Positions 34,593 through 44,355 of a stretch of DNA of 64,000 nt are shown piece by piece (position 1 is the stretch's first letter; every line of letters begins with the position of its first letter). Position numbers and translations under genes: made by a program. This stretch comes from Symbiodinium natans (taxonomy: Eukaryota; Sar; Dinophyceae; Suessiales; Symbiodiniaceae). The stretch is from assembly GCA_905221605.1 (NCBI GenBank), contig CAJNDS010002498.1, forward strand, positions 124,001-188,000, in the 5' to 3' direction. Below the pieces are notes generated by a model that made no database searches, was not told the origin of the DNA, and was given only the letters and a program-made list of their open reading frames with translations.

Positions 34593-37500
34593 CGAAAGCA
34601 AACGGGTGTGCGAAAGTGTATCCGAGCAGCACTTGCACCTCACGATCCTGTTTTTGGCTAACCGATAAGACCGATGGGCAAGTTTGGCCCAGAAATCGAT
34701 CTTGCTGTCACGGAGAGGCTCGGCAGCATGACTCACGACAGCAAGACAGCATGTGTCACCGACCCTACAGCCTGAACCCTGAACGCTTAGGACTTATGGG
34801 GGCTTACGAAAATGAGGGACCCTAGACCCCCAAGAGTAGGATTCCCTTATAAGGAGCCCAATAAGGTACCCCCAATCTCGGAAAAACTCTTGTGGCTTTC
34901 ACTACGTATCGATGCTGGCTGAGCCGTCTTCGCCATCAGTCCTTCAAATGGTGACTGCATGGAGTGAGGATCTATCAAACTCAGGGTTGAAGTCTCTACA
35001 TGTTCAGGCGATGGCTTTAAAAAAATCGAACCATACGAAAAGGCACCCGATAGCTGATAACCTCACGACCTGAGCCACCGTCTTGGGGCCCGGTTCTTGT
35101 CACACTTGCTAAACGCGACCGCGCGGCAATAGTATGTCTCACGAGCTGCCCAGCTATATAGCCATACTCAGCTATGTATACCCGTCCACAAGCAGCGCGG
35201 ACTCTTGACTGAGGGATGTCAAGAGCAACTTGAAACCATCAAAGTCACAGGCAATCACTATGGCGTTGAAGCGCACGCTTGCGCAGTCTGGGAAACTTGT
35301 CAGGATCTGATCTACACTCGAGGTCCATTGGCGTGTTGCTTTGGTGTTGCATATGGCACTGTCAGTCACGATCACCGTGCTATATCGCGAAGATTGCAAA
35401 ATCTTGTTGTTCCGCATGTGCTTCCTTTCAACATGAGTTAACATGAGCCATCAGGCACGCGGGCGCCGGCGGCCTCGTTGCACCCACCTGACAGTGATGC
35501 TTCGAGCGCGCCCCTATCAAGAACCTGAAAAGCCTGCTTCAACATAAGCACAATGCCCGACATCAGGACTGGCTCAGCCAGGATGCGGCGGCAGCGCCGC
35601 CGGCTTCGCGGCTGCTGGCGCTGGGCCGGCAGCTGGGGCAGCCTTGATTTTGGGTGAAGAACTCTCAATCCCCGCACAACATGATGAAACTTCCACAGCT
35701 TACATGGGGATCTGCATTTGCAAGAGACTATCTTTGGAGCCTGAAAATGAAAAAGGCTCCCAAGCGCAACTCCACGCACAGATGGCACGAGAATGAACGT
35801 TTCTCTCTCCCCAGGTTGAGGCTGGACGTATGCTGCTGGCAGCACGCACACCTCTGAGGACTCAGGCGTCGGCTGGCTCGCAGGCTGCAGCAGCCGCCGC
35901 GGTCCTGGCACACTGGAGGTCCGTGCGCAGGAATCCGCGCAGAACGTCTCGAAGCTGCGTCGGTCACAGCATGAGTGCGTGGGTAAGCTTCCGGCATCAA
36001 GCGAGTGGCCGGATCCTGCACTTCGAGCGCCAGCTCCTCGTTCATGGCACGCAAGCATGTTGCAGGCATATTTGCAGCTGTCCATCTCTTGCCCCTCCAG
36101 GCTGGTTAACTCGCAAAGGCAAGCCGCACAAGTTAAAGGAGTCGTCCTCGGCCTTCTCGCCCTTCTGCGCCTGGGAACCCACCAGTGGCAAGAGAAGAGA
36201 AAAGGTAGGTGACCTCATATCTAGAGATTAAGTTTTAGTTGTCGGAAGGACTCCAAAGCGTTTGAAAACCGATGAACCTTAACGCTCCGACACCCCACGC
36301 CCGCAGGCGTAAAGTGAAGTTGTGTAGCCAAATCGTCCTATCTTGGAGTTCAGGTTGCCAGCCCCGCCTCGCCCCCCCTACCCCAGCGGAAGAGTTAGAA
36401 GAGTTCCAGTCGATGTTCAAGAATTCTCGAGAACCTCCTTGCGCCATGGTGTTTCCACTGAGGTCGCAGAGCCACTCGCTTGGGCACATATCGATATGTA
36501 CACCACCCCACGCTTCAAAGCGGATTCTGACACTTTGGGAGATTTCAAGATTTTCCACTCCCGAATCTTCAGATCTGAGCCCCCCAAAGTCGAGGTGAAC
36601 TTGGGGATGCACTCCGACCATTTGCAAGCTCTCTACTTGCGAGCCCTAACTTTTGCCAGCCAAAAAGACACAGCAACATGATCGGTTAAATCCCGACGTT
36701 GTGCAATGTTGCGCACGTGGCTTCCAGCCTCTTCCGCCGCGCTGGCGCCAGAGGCCATGTTCTCCTGGCACAGATTTCACAGTTCATGGGCTTAGGACGC
36801 GAGAGAGGGCTTCAAGGGTCGCTCCGGAGAAGCTACTGTAGTAGCACCAGAAAACAGGAAGAAGGAAGGAAACGAAAAAAGAGGCCAAGCGCGGAAAGGC
36901 GCTCAGAGAAAAAGCCTACACGTGGCTTCGCCGTGCCCTCACACCTTTTCTCGCGAACGACTGTGAAGGTGAAGTGACAAGGGGCTCGGTCCCTCTCTGC
37001 TGCAGGATAACTGCTGGATGCAAGCTTCGGAGAACGCATTCTGCGTGACCAGCGCTGCGGTGGCTGGCCGGAATCTCCAACAACAGCACAATACTTTCCC
37101 GTACCGGCTCTGCTTTTTCCCCGCGACAGCCAAAGCAACCACCCGCACCCCCTGTCCACACCCCCCTGCCCACCCCTCCACCCCCCGGCAGAAGAATCTG
37201 CTTGCACCACGGTGTTTTCAGATGAGGTTGTGGAGTTTCTCGCTTGGGCGGTAGGTGCCAACCCCCCGACGCCTCAAGGTGGAGATTCAAATCTGAGACC
37301 TGCTTTGGATTGAGACGAATCGTCGTTTGGAAGCAGTCTCTCACTTGCAGTTCAGAGTCTCTGCCGCAGGAAAATCACGCATGTGTGTTGAAACATGACA
37401 CACAGACAATTGGACGCAAGATTCGGATACGCATTGCGTGCGGCCTGCACCGCCGCTGCTGGCCGGATGTTCCGGCAGCAGCAAAGCTGCAGCAGAATGT

Positions 37501-37634
37501 CGAAATTGAAAGTCATCATGCTTGAGGCAAACGGCACTGGCACGAGAAGGTCCGGAACATGTCATGGCCATGGTATCGCGGCGACCTTCCTGCCATGTAT
37601 TGTCTTCACCCATTCAATGCTTGTCAACGCCATC
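34593..37634. repeat. Tandem segmental duplication, left copy
   Basis: About 3.0 kb, repeated directly and almost back to back at 37650-41094. Similarity is high throughout by eye, with scattered substitutions and indels. Internal older duplications are visible: a segment with a GGTGTTTTCAGATGAGG-like phrase recurs within the copy. Exon-like pieces bounded by pyrimidine-AG and GGTAAG/GGTAGG occur (about 35817-35987 and 36103-36204). No protein family is recognised and overlapping frames do not settle the coding strand. Confidence 0.85.
34798..34889. mobile_element. MITE-like element family A, copy 5
   Basis: Begins GGGGGCTTACGAAAATGAGG and ends AATCTCGGAAAAACTC, with the core CCCAATAAGGTACCCCCAAT. 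It is the paralogue of copy 6, carried along by the segmental duplication and not an independent insertion. Confidence 0.65.
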
Positions 37635-37854
37635 ATCTTTGACATAGTTGAAAGCAAACGGGAGTGCGAAAATTGTGTCCGATCAGCACTTGCACCTCAC
37701 GATCCTTTTTTTGACTAACCGATGAGACCGATGGGCAAGTTTGGCCCAGCAGTCGATCTTGCTGTCACGGAGAGGCTCGGCAGAATGACTCACGACAGCA
37801 AGACCGCATGTGTCACCGACCCTACAGCCTGAACCCTGAGCGCTTAGGACTTAT

Positions 37855-37955
37855 GGGGGCTTACGAAAATGAGGGACCCCCTACTTAGACCCCCAATAGT
37901 AGGATTCCCTTGTAATAAGGACCCCAATAAGGTACCCGTAATCTCGAAAAAACCC
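37855..37955. mobile_element. MITE-like element family A, copy 6
   Basis: Paralogue of copy 5 within the duplication. Begins GGGGGCTTACGAAAATGAGG and ends AATCTCGAAAAAACCC. Possible short flanking repeat TTATG on both sides. Confidence 0.65.
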
Positions 37956-38707
37956 TTATGACTTTCACCACGCACCGATGCTGGCTGAGCCTTCTTCGCC
38001 GTCATTCACTTCAAATGGTGACTGCATGGAGTGAGGTTCTATCAAACTCAGGTTTGGAAATCTCTACATGTTCAGGCGACGGCTTAAACATAGAACCATA
38101 CGAAAACGCACCCGATAGCTGAGAACCTCACGGACATCTGGGCCACCGTCTTGGGGCCCGGTGCTTGTCACACTTGCTGAACGCGACCGCGCGGCAAGAG
38201 TATGTCTCACGAGCTGCCCAGCTATATAGCCATACTCAGCTATGTATACCCGTCCACAAGCAGCGCGGACTCTTGACTGAGGGATGTCAAGAGCAACTTG
38301 AAACCATCAAAGTCACAGGCAATCACTATGGCGTTGAAGCGCACGCTTGCGCATTCTGGGAAACGTATCAGGATCTGATCTACACTCGAGGCCCATTGGC
38401 GTGTTGCTTTGGTGTTGCAGATGGCACACTATCAGTCACTATCACTGTGCTGTATCACGAAGATTGCAAAGTCTTGTTGTTCCGAACGTGCTTCCTTTCA
38501 ACATGAGCAATCAGGCACGCGGGCGCCGGCCTCGTTGCACCCACCTGACAGTGATGCTTCGAGCGCGTCCCCTATCAAGAACCTGAAAAGCCTGCTTCAA
38601 CATAAACACAATGCCCGACATCAGGACGGCTCAGCCAGGATGCGGCGGCAGCGCGGCCGGCTTCGCGGCTGCTGGCGCTGGGCCGGCAGCCGCTGGGACA
38701 GCCTTGA

Positions 38708-39084
38708 GCAGTTCCAGGGTTCCGCAGGTTTCTTCCAATGACTGGATATAATTGAAGCGTAGGGCAAAAAAACTACAAAGTAGCATATGCTCAACTCGTG
38801 GGGCTCCGGGAAGCTCCTTGGCGTCAGCGGATGTTGGAGAAACGAGTGGGCGGAAGTTACGGTGTTTTCAACGCTGCTCTCCAAAGGCTGCTATGTGCAC
38901 GGGGCGGCCCGGTAAGTGCGACTTAAACCAACCACGAAGCGGTGCCTTTGGCCGCTCTTCCCCACCCCACCCTCTCCCCTGCTCTTTGGCACTGCGCAGA
39001 GTGCAGCCTTGTTGTTCCCTCCAAAGCACAAAAACACATCCGGGAGTCTCCAGATCAATACTTCAATCTGCGGTTTTATCATTA
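38708..39084. other. 377-bp segment present only in the right duplicate
   Basis: Absent from the left duplicate at about 35647. It could be an insertion in the right copy or a deletion in the left. No terminal repeats or target duplication are obvious. It has no recognisable coding content. Confidence 0.7.
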
Positions 39085-41094
39085 TTTTGGGTGAAGAACT
39101 CTCAATCCCCGCACAACATGATGAAACTTCCACAGCTTACATGGGGATCTGCATTTGCAAGAGACTCTTTGGAGCCTGAAAATGAAAAAGGCTCCCATGC
39201 GCAACTCCATGCACAGATGGCGCGAGAATGAACGTTTCTCTCTCCCCAGGTTGAGGCTGGACGTATGCTGTTGGCAGCACGTACACCTCTGAGGACTCAG
39301 GCGTCGGCGGGCTCGCACGCTGCAGCAGCCGCCGCCGTCCTGGCACACTGGAGGTTCGTGCGCAGGAATCCGCGCAGAACGTCTCGAAGCTGCGTCGGTC
39401 ACAGCATGAGTGCGCGGGTAAGCTTCCGGCATCAAGCGAGTGGCCGGATCCTGCACTTCGAGCGCCATCTCCTCGTTCATGGCACGCAAGCATGTTGCAG
39501 GCATATTTGCAGCTGTCCATCTCTTGCCCCTCCAGGCTGGTTAACTCGCAAAGGCAAACCGCACAAGTTACAGGAGTCGTCCTCGGCCTTCTCGCCCTTC
39601 TGCGCCTGGGAACCCAGTGGCAAGAGAACAGAAAAGGTAGGTAACCCTCATATCTAGAGATCTAGAGATTAAGTTTTAGTTGTCGTAAGGACTCCAAAGC
39701 GTTTGAAAACCGATGAACCTTAACGCTCCGGCACCCCACGCCCGCAGGCGTAAAGTGAAGTTGTGTAGCCAAATCGTCCGATCTTGGAGTTCAGGTTACC
39801 AGCCCCGCCTCCCCCCCTTACCCCAGCGGAAGAGTTAGAAGAGTTCCAGTCGATGTTCAAGAATTCTCGAGAACGTCCCTGGTTGCGGCATGGCGTTTCG
39901 ACTGAGGTCGCAGAGCCACTTGCCTGGGCACATATGGATATGTACACCACCCCGCGTTTCAAAGTGGAATCTCACAAGATTCAAGTTTTTTTTCACTCCC
40001 GGATCTTCAGATCTGAGTCCACCAAAGTCGAGGTGAACTTGGGGATGCACTCCGAGTTTGCAAACTCTCTACTTGCGAGCCCCAACCTTTACCAGCCAAA
40101 GAGACACGGCAACATGATCTGTGAAGTCCTGATGTTGTGCAATGTTGCGCACGTGGCTTCCAGCCTCTTCCGCCGCGCTGGCACCAGAGGCCGTGTTCTC
40201 CTCGCACTGATTTCACAGATCTTCATGCGGTTAGAGGGCTTCAAGGGTCGCTCCTGTAGAGAAGCTTATAGCGCCAGAAAACAGAAAGAAAGAAGGAAAC
40301 GATAAAGAGGCCAAGCCCGGAAAGGCGTTCAGACAAAAAAAAAACCTACGCGTGGCTTCGCCGTGCCCTCAAGCCCTGCATCGCGAACTGCAAGATAACC
40401 CTGCTGCTTACTGACAGGTGCCACGCACAGACTGTTGGATGCAAGCTTCGGAGAACGCATTCTGCGGGACCAGTGGTATAGTGGCTGGCAGGAACTTCCC
40501 ACAACAGCAAAATACCCGGCGCCTCATCAACCGAGTAGCTCGAGCTTGGAGTTCCAGGTTTCCCGTACCGGCTCCGCTTTGCCCCGCTACAGCCAAAGCA
40601 CCCCCTTTTTGGCACACACCCCCCGCCCACCCCTCATGCCGGCAGAAGAATATGGTTGCACCACGGTGTTTTCAATGAGGCTATGGAGCCACTCGCTTGG
40701 GCGGTAGGTGCCAACCCCCCGCGCTTCAAGGTGGAGATTCAGACCTGAAACCTCTTTGGATTGAGGCGAACCGTCGATGAGCATCAGTTTGGAAGCAGTC
40801 TCAAACTTGCAGTTCAGAGTCTCTGCCGCAGGAAAAGCACGCGTGTTTGTTGAAACATGACATACAGACATTTGGAGGCAAGATGGGAAGTGCACTGCAC
40901 AAGGCCTTCGTCGCCGCTGCTGGCCGGATGTTCCGGCAGCAGCAAAGCTGCAGCAGAATATCGAAATTGAAAGTCATCACGCTTGAGGCAAACGGCTCTG
41001 GCAAGAGAGGGGTCCGGAAAATGTCATGCTCGTGGTACGCGGGGAGCACATCGTGGGGAACTTCCTGCCATGTCTTCAATGCTTGTCAAAGCCA

Positions 41095-41771
41095 TCCAGG
41101 CATCGCCACGGCCCAATGTCTCTGGAAATCACCCGGGGCACCTATTGAGGCATCTGCTGCGTGTTTTTCCCCCCAATTCACAGCGCGGAAGTTGGCTCAC
41201 CGAGAAGCTGCAAAGACTACAACACATCCTGTGTTCTAGTGGGAGGGGGGCCTTATATCATGCATGGGCTGCGTTTCTAGCAGAACCTTCTAAGCGACCC
41301 CCACGAATGAGTCGCTGCATCTACTGGCCCGAATCCTTTTATCTTGGAGGGCCACGGGAACTTCATGGGCGTCTCAGCAGCTGGACAATGAAGCTAGCGG
41401 ATTCGAGCTTCGGTGAAAGCGCATCTTCCTGCCAGACGGCAACGCTTCTGATGTGGCATGTCCCCGTCATGTGAAGTATTCCCCCAGCATGGAGCATTCA
41501 GCGAGCACCATCTCATGAACGCAGTCGGGACTGCCTAACTCAGTCGGGACTGCCTGAAGGACTTTGGCCTTAGGGCATAGTATCGCCGCAAACCCGTGCC
41601 TGAGCAAGGTGCTCCTTGAAAAGATCCTACGCAAGAGCAGGATGTCGCCGATGTAGTCAGCCTGTTCCAGCATGGTCTTCGGTCCGGCTCAGTCTTACTA
41701 TGTGCCCGGCCAAACCTGAGAAAAAGCCTACGTTCAGACTGATAATGTGACACGCCATCCTTCATTCTGAG
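41095..41771. other. Unannotated stretch
   Basis: Short frames only. A 21-bp direct repeat (CAGTCGGGACTGCCT) occurs at about 41520-41560. Confidence 0.35.
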
Positions 41772-42385
41772 TATTCATCCAACATCATCTGTCGACTTTT
41801 CGCCTTTCTTGTCAGAGAGAGATAGAGAGAGAGTGACATAAGACACGCTGCAAAGCCCCACACGATCGGGCAGCACCGGTGCACGGCCGTCTGGGACTCC
41901 ATTGGGTGCGTTGATCATTCCGCCGAGGCCAATGCGCAAACAGGTTTAGGGCTTGGAAAATGGTTTAGGGCTTCGGGTTTAGGGTTTAGGGAGGCACCTA
42001 CTTTGATGTTTAACTTGCCGTGGTCATCGTAGCACAGTTCGATCTCGAAGGGGGAGTTGGAGGGGCTCTGTATCCATGTCCGGTGAGCCAGTGGCCTGCG
42101 CATGATCTGCGGATGGAACTCACCTAGTGGAGCACTAGTGGATCAGCTTCGCATGCCCCTCCGCATTACGGCTGCCAACTTCCAAGAGCTTTTTCGCGAA
42201 ACTCGCGAAGCGTCTCGCCATCTCGCCGCAGTCGTCTGCAAAGTGCAGCGCCGGGCAGCCTCCCACGAGTCCTGGCCACACACCTATCGAACAGCTCACC
42301 CGCAACCACAAATCTATCTCCTAACCTCTGGGTCACATGCCAAGCAGAGCTTCGTGTTCCGATGTGCTTTTTGCCAATCTGTCCG
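41772..42385. repeat. Dispersed repeat R3, full copy
   Basis: Direct-orientation copy of 63469-64000, matching from about 41841 (ACACGCTGCAAAGCCCCACA) to the end, with about 90 percent identity by eye and small indels. Its left part also matches 34000-34340. A short TTTAGGG block (41943-41991) lies inside. No protein recognised. Confidence 0.8.
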
Positions 42386-43257
42386 GCTGCGAAGGCGCAA
42401 GTCAAAAGCATGGAGGGAATTGGGTCGTCGATCATTTGAGCGGCCGGTCACGGCGCGAGCGCGAACTTGCGTCGAGTGAGCCAGGGTTGAGAGCCCAGGA
42501 TGCCAGGACGGCGGGTTTAGGATGTTCATGATTGATAGCCCCAAAGCTAGTCCATAAACCCCCTTGCAATGCCTATCTGATGGCTTTGCCTCGGGATATG
42601 CGCAGGAAACAAACTCTAGGGCCCGCTTAAGAAACGGATTGCCACGAATGCTGATTCTGGCCTACGTAACACAATCGTACTACGATCCCATACACGGCTT
42701 ATGTTCATTGTGTACCCGGCTGGAACATTGCACGGCTTCACTGGAATCCGAAAGCGCCTGCTAGAGATAGTCCATAAAAAGTTCACGACACAACCGAAGT
42801 AACGCACAGAAGAAAACAAGCACCTTCACATGTTCATGTGAAAGGCTTTCGTTGTATACCTTGCCGTTGCAAGAGATGAAGAGACTAAAGCATGAAGGAA
42901 AATGATCCAGTAACAAGGAACACTGCTGGCAAGAGAAACATCACATATGACATAGCAGGTAGGAACTTCTTCCGACGACATGTTCAAACAAGAAGCTAGC
43001 AGCTAGTTTGACATCTGTAACTAGCACATGATGGGGTGATGGATGGTGATGGTACATGACCGTACCTCCGACCTGTAAGATTACAGACACCCAAAAGGCT
43101 TCAATCCCAACTCTTGAGGCGAAACCGGAACATGCCTTGCAGATTCCGCCTTGGACAAAGTGCCTGTCCACCCTGTCTGGGCGGGCACGGACCCGGTCAA
43201 CAACCTTAAGCACAAAAAACATAATACATGCGTGGGGTTTGTTCCAACCTGAGCTCC
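42386..43257. other. Unannotated stretch
   Basis: Frames under 95 codons on both strands. Nothing recognisable. Confidence 0.35.
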
Positions 43258-43319
43258 TAGGGTTTAGGGTTTAGGGTTTAGGGTTTTGGGTTTAGGGTTT
43301 AGGGTTTAGGGTTTAGGGT
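43258..43319. repeat. TTTAGGG block
   Basis: About eight TTTAGGG heptamers, G-rich strand on plus. Confidence 0.9.
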
Positions 43320-43508
43320 AATAGGACTTCTCGTAAAGGAACTTTTCCCCCCACAAGACGGAGCAACCCACCTTATACGCATTGCGAAGAAAGCTGCGCA
43401 CTCGGCGTATCAAGGCAAGGGCTCACGCATCAGACGCCACTAGTAAACAGGGCCATGCTTAAACTCAAATCATAAGTAGGGGACTGTTGTGCTGCTGATG
43501 CATATTAT
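43320..43508. other. Spacer
   Basis: Nothing recognisable. Confidence 0.3.
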
Positions 43509-43602
43509 GGGGGGTTTACGAGATTGGGGGTACCGTATTGAGTCCTTGTTATAGGTAGGGCACCCTACTTGGGGGTCTATATTAGGGGTCCCTTCGTAAA
43601 CC
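43509..43602. mobile_element. MITE-like element family A, copy 7
   Basis: Begins GGGGGGTTTACGAGATTGGG and ends GGTCCCTTCGTAAACC, giving terminal inverted repeats around GGTTTACGA. The core GGTACCGTATTGAGTCCTTG is in the opposite orientation to copies 2, 5 and 6. Confidence 0.7.
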
Positions 43603-43889
43603 AACATCTGAGGATGCATGTTGAGTTCCAAGCTTAACGCCCAAGTCCAGTCCTGTGATGAAAGGTTTCTCACACCTATCTATAGGAATATGGGAGGAAT
43701 ATCAGAGACTGAATCATCAATCAGGAAAGCCCATCTCCCGAAGAGTCTAGACTCTAGACGGGCGGTTCGGACCTTGAGGCTTCGGATTGATCGCTAGGGC
43801 TGTTTACTTATTACACCTCATTTTCAGGGCTGCCTTCAGGACATGGGCCCTGATGTTTAGGGTAAACATTGTTCAAGATTAGGCTGTGA
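43603..43889. other. Left flank of the LTR retrotransposon
   Basis: No gene. The last part (about 43877-43894, GATTAGGCTGTGAGTCAT) is the beginning of the tandem unit that continues at 53262 on the far side of the element. Confidence 0.6.
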
Positions 43890-43894
43890 GTCAT

Positions 43895-44171
43895 TGTCGA
43901 TTGGCAGACAGCACTACCCAAGATATCAGCTATCCTGAGTAAAAGGTAAGTGCCAAGAAGCCGCACCAGCTGAAAGGATATCTCCAATGTGGGATAAAGT
44001 AAGGGAAGGTCAATTACATCCATGTCTGTTGTCAAGCATATGTCAGAGGACATGTTTTCCGTTCACCTCAGCAAGCTACGCGGTGCACCTTGAGCCACCA
44101 CAGGTGGCATAGCGAGTTCACTGCTCTGTGCTCCCATCTCCTAAGAGATCAGGAGCCTAAGCTCTTCAACA
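43895..44171 (-). repeat. 3' LTR
   Basis: 277 bp, TG...CA. It differs from the 5' LTR only by lacking one G in the GGTGGGCATAG stretch (GGTGGCATAG here). It lies 184 bp beyond the polyprotein stop. Confidence 0.95.
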
Positions 44172-44182
44172 CCCCCGCGATG
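44172..44182 (-). promoter_or_regulatory. Putative polypurine tract
   Basis: Read on minus, CATCGCGGGGG directly precedes the 3' LTR (TGTTGAAG). It is the expected place for plus-strand DNA priming. The tract is short and interrupted, so the assignment rests mainly on position. Confidence 0.55.
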
Positions 44183-44355
44183 GGCGCACACGGCAGTTAC
44201 TCGGAAATACTGAGCCCAAAATGCGGTTGCATACTCCTATCATAACCTTCAACCGCAGATCACCAGAGAAAGGGTGCTTCGCACGTCCGGCCACTGTACA
44301 TAAGATTGGGCATCGTAACAAAACAAACACCACGAACCATCAATCCCTGAAACCC

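Larger units (their letters stand above)
37650..41094. repeat. Tandem segmental duplication, right copy
   Basis: Direct copy of 34593-37634, about 3.4 kb, separated from it by roughly 15 bp. The extra length is mainly a 377-bp segment (38708-39084) between GCCTTGA and TTTTGGGTGAAG, which are adjacent in the left copy. No gene product is recognised. Confidence 0.85.

Noticed and set aside
35438-36085. 215-codon minus frame in the duplicated segment
   Set aside because: The overlapping plus strand has cleaner exon-like signals. In the right copy the minus frame is broken into shorter pieces, so it is not conserved.
43811-44053. 80-codon minus frame in the 3' LTR
   Set aside because: It lies wholly in LTR and flank, is too short, and has no family resemblance. 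The LTR is non-coding in this superfamily.
44060-44110. Spliced-leader relic in the LTR (GGCTCAAG on minus)
   Set aside because: Only about eight bases match the dinoflagellate leader 3' end, and the preceding CCATTTT is absent. This is consistent with chance.
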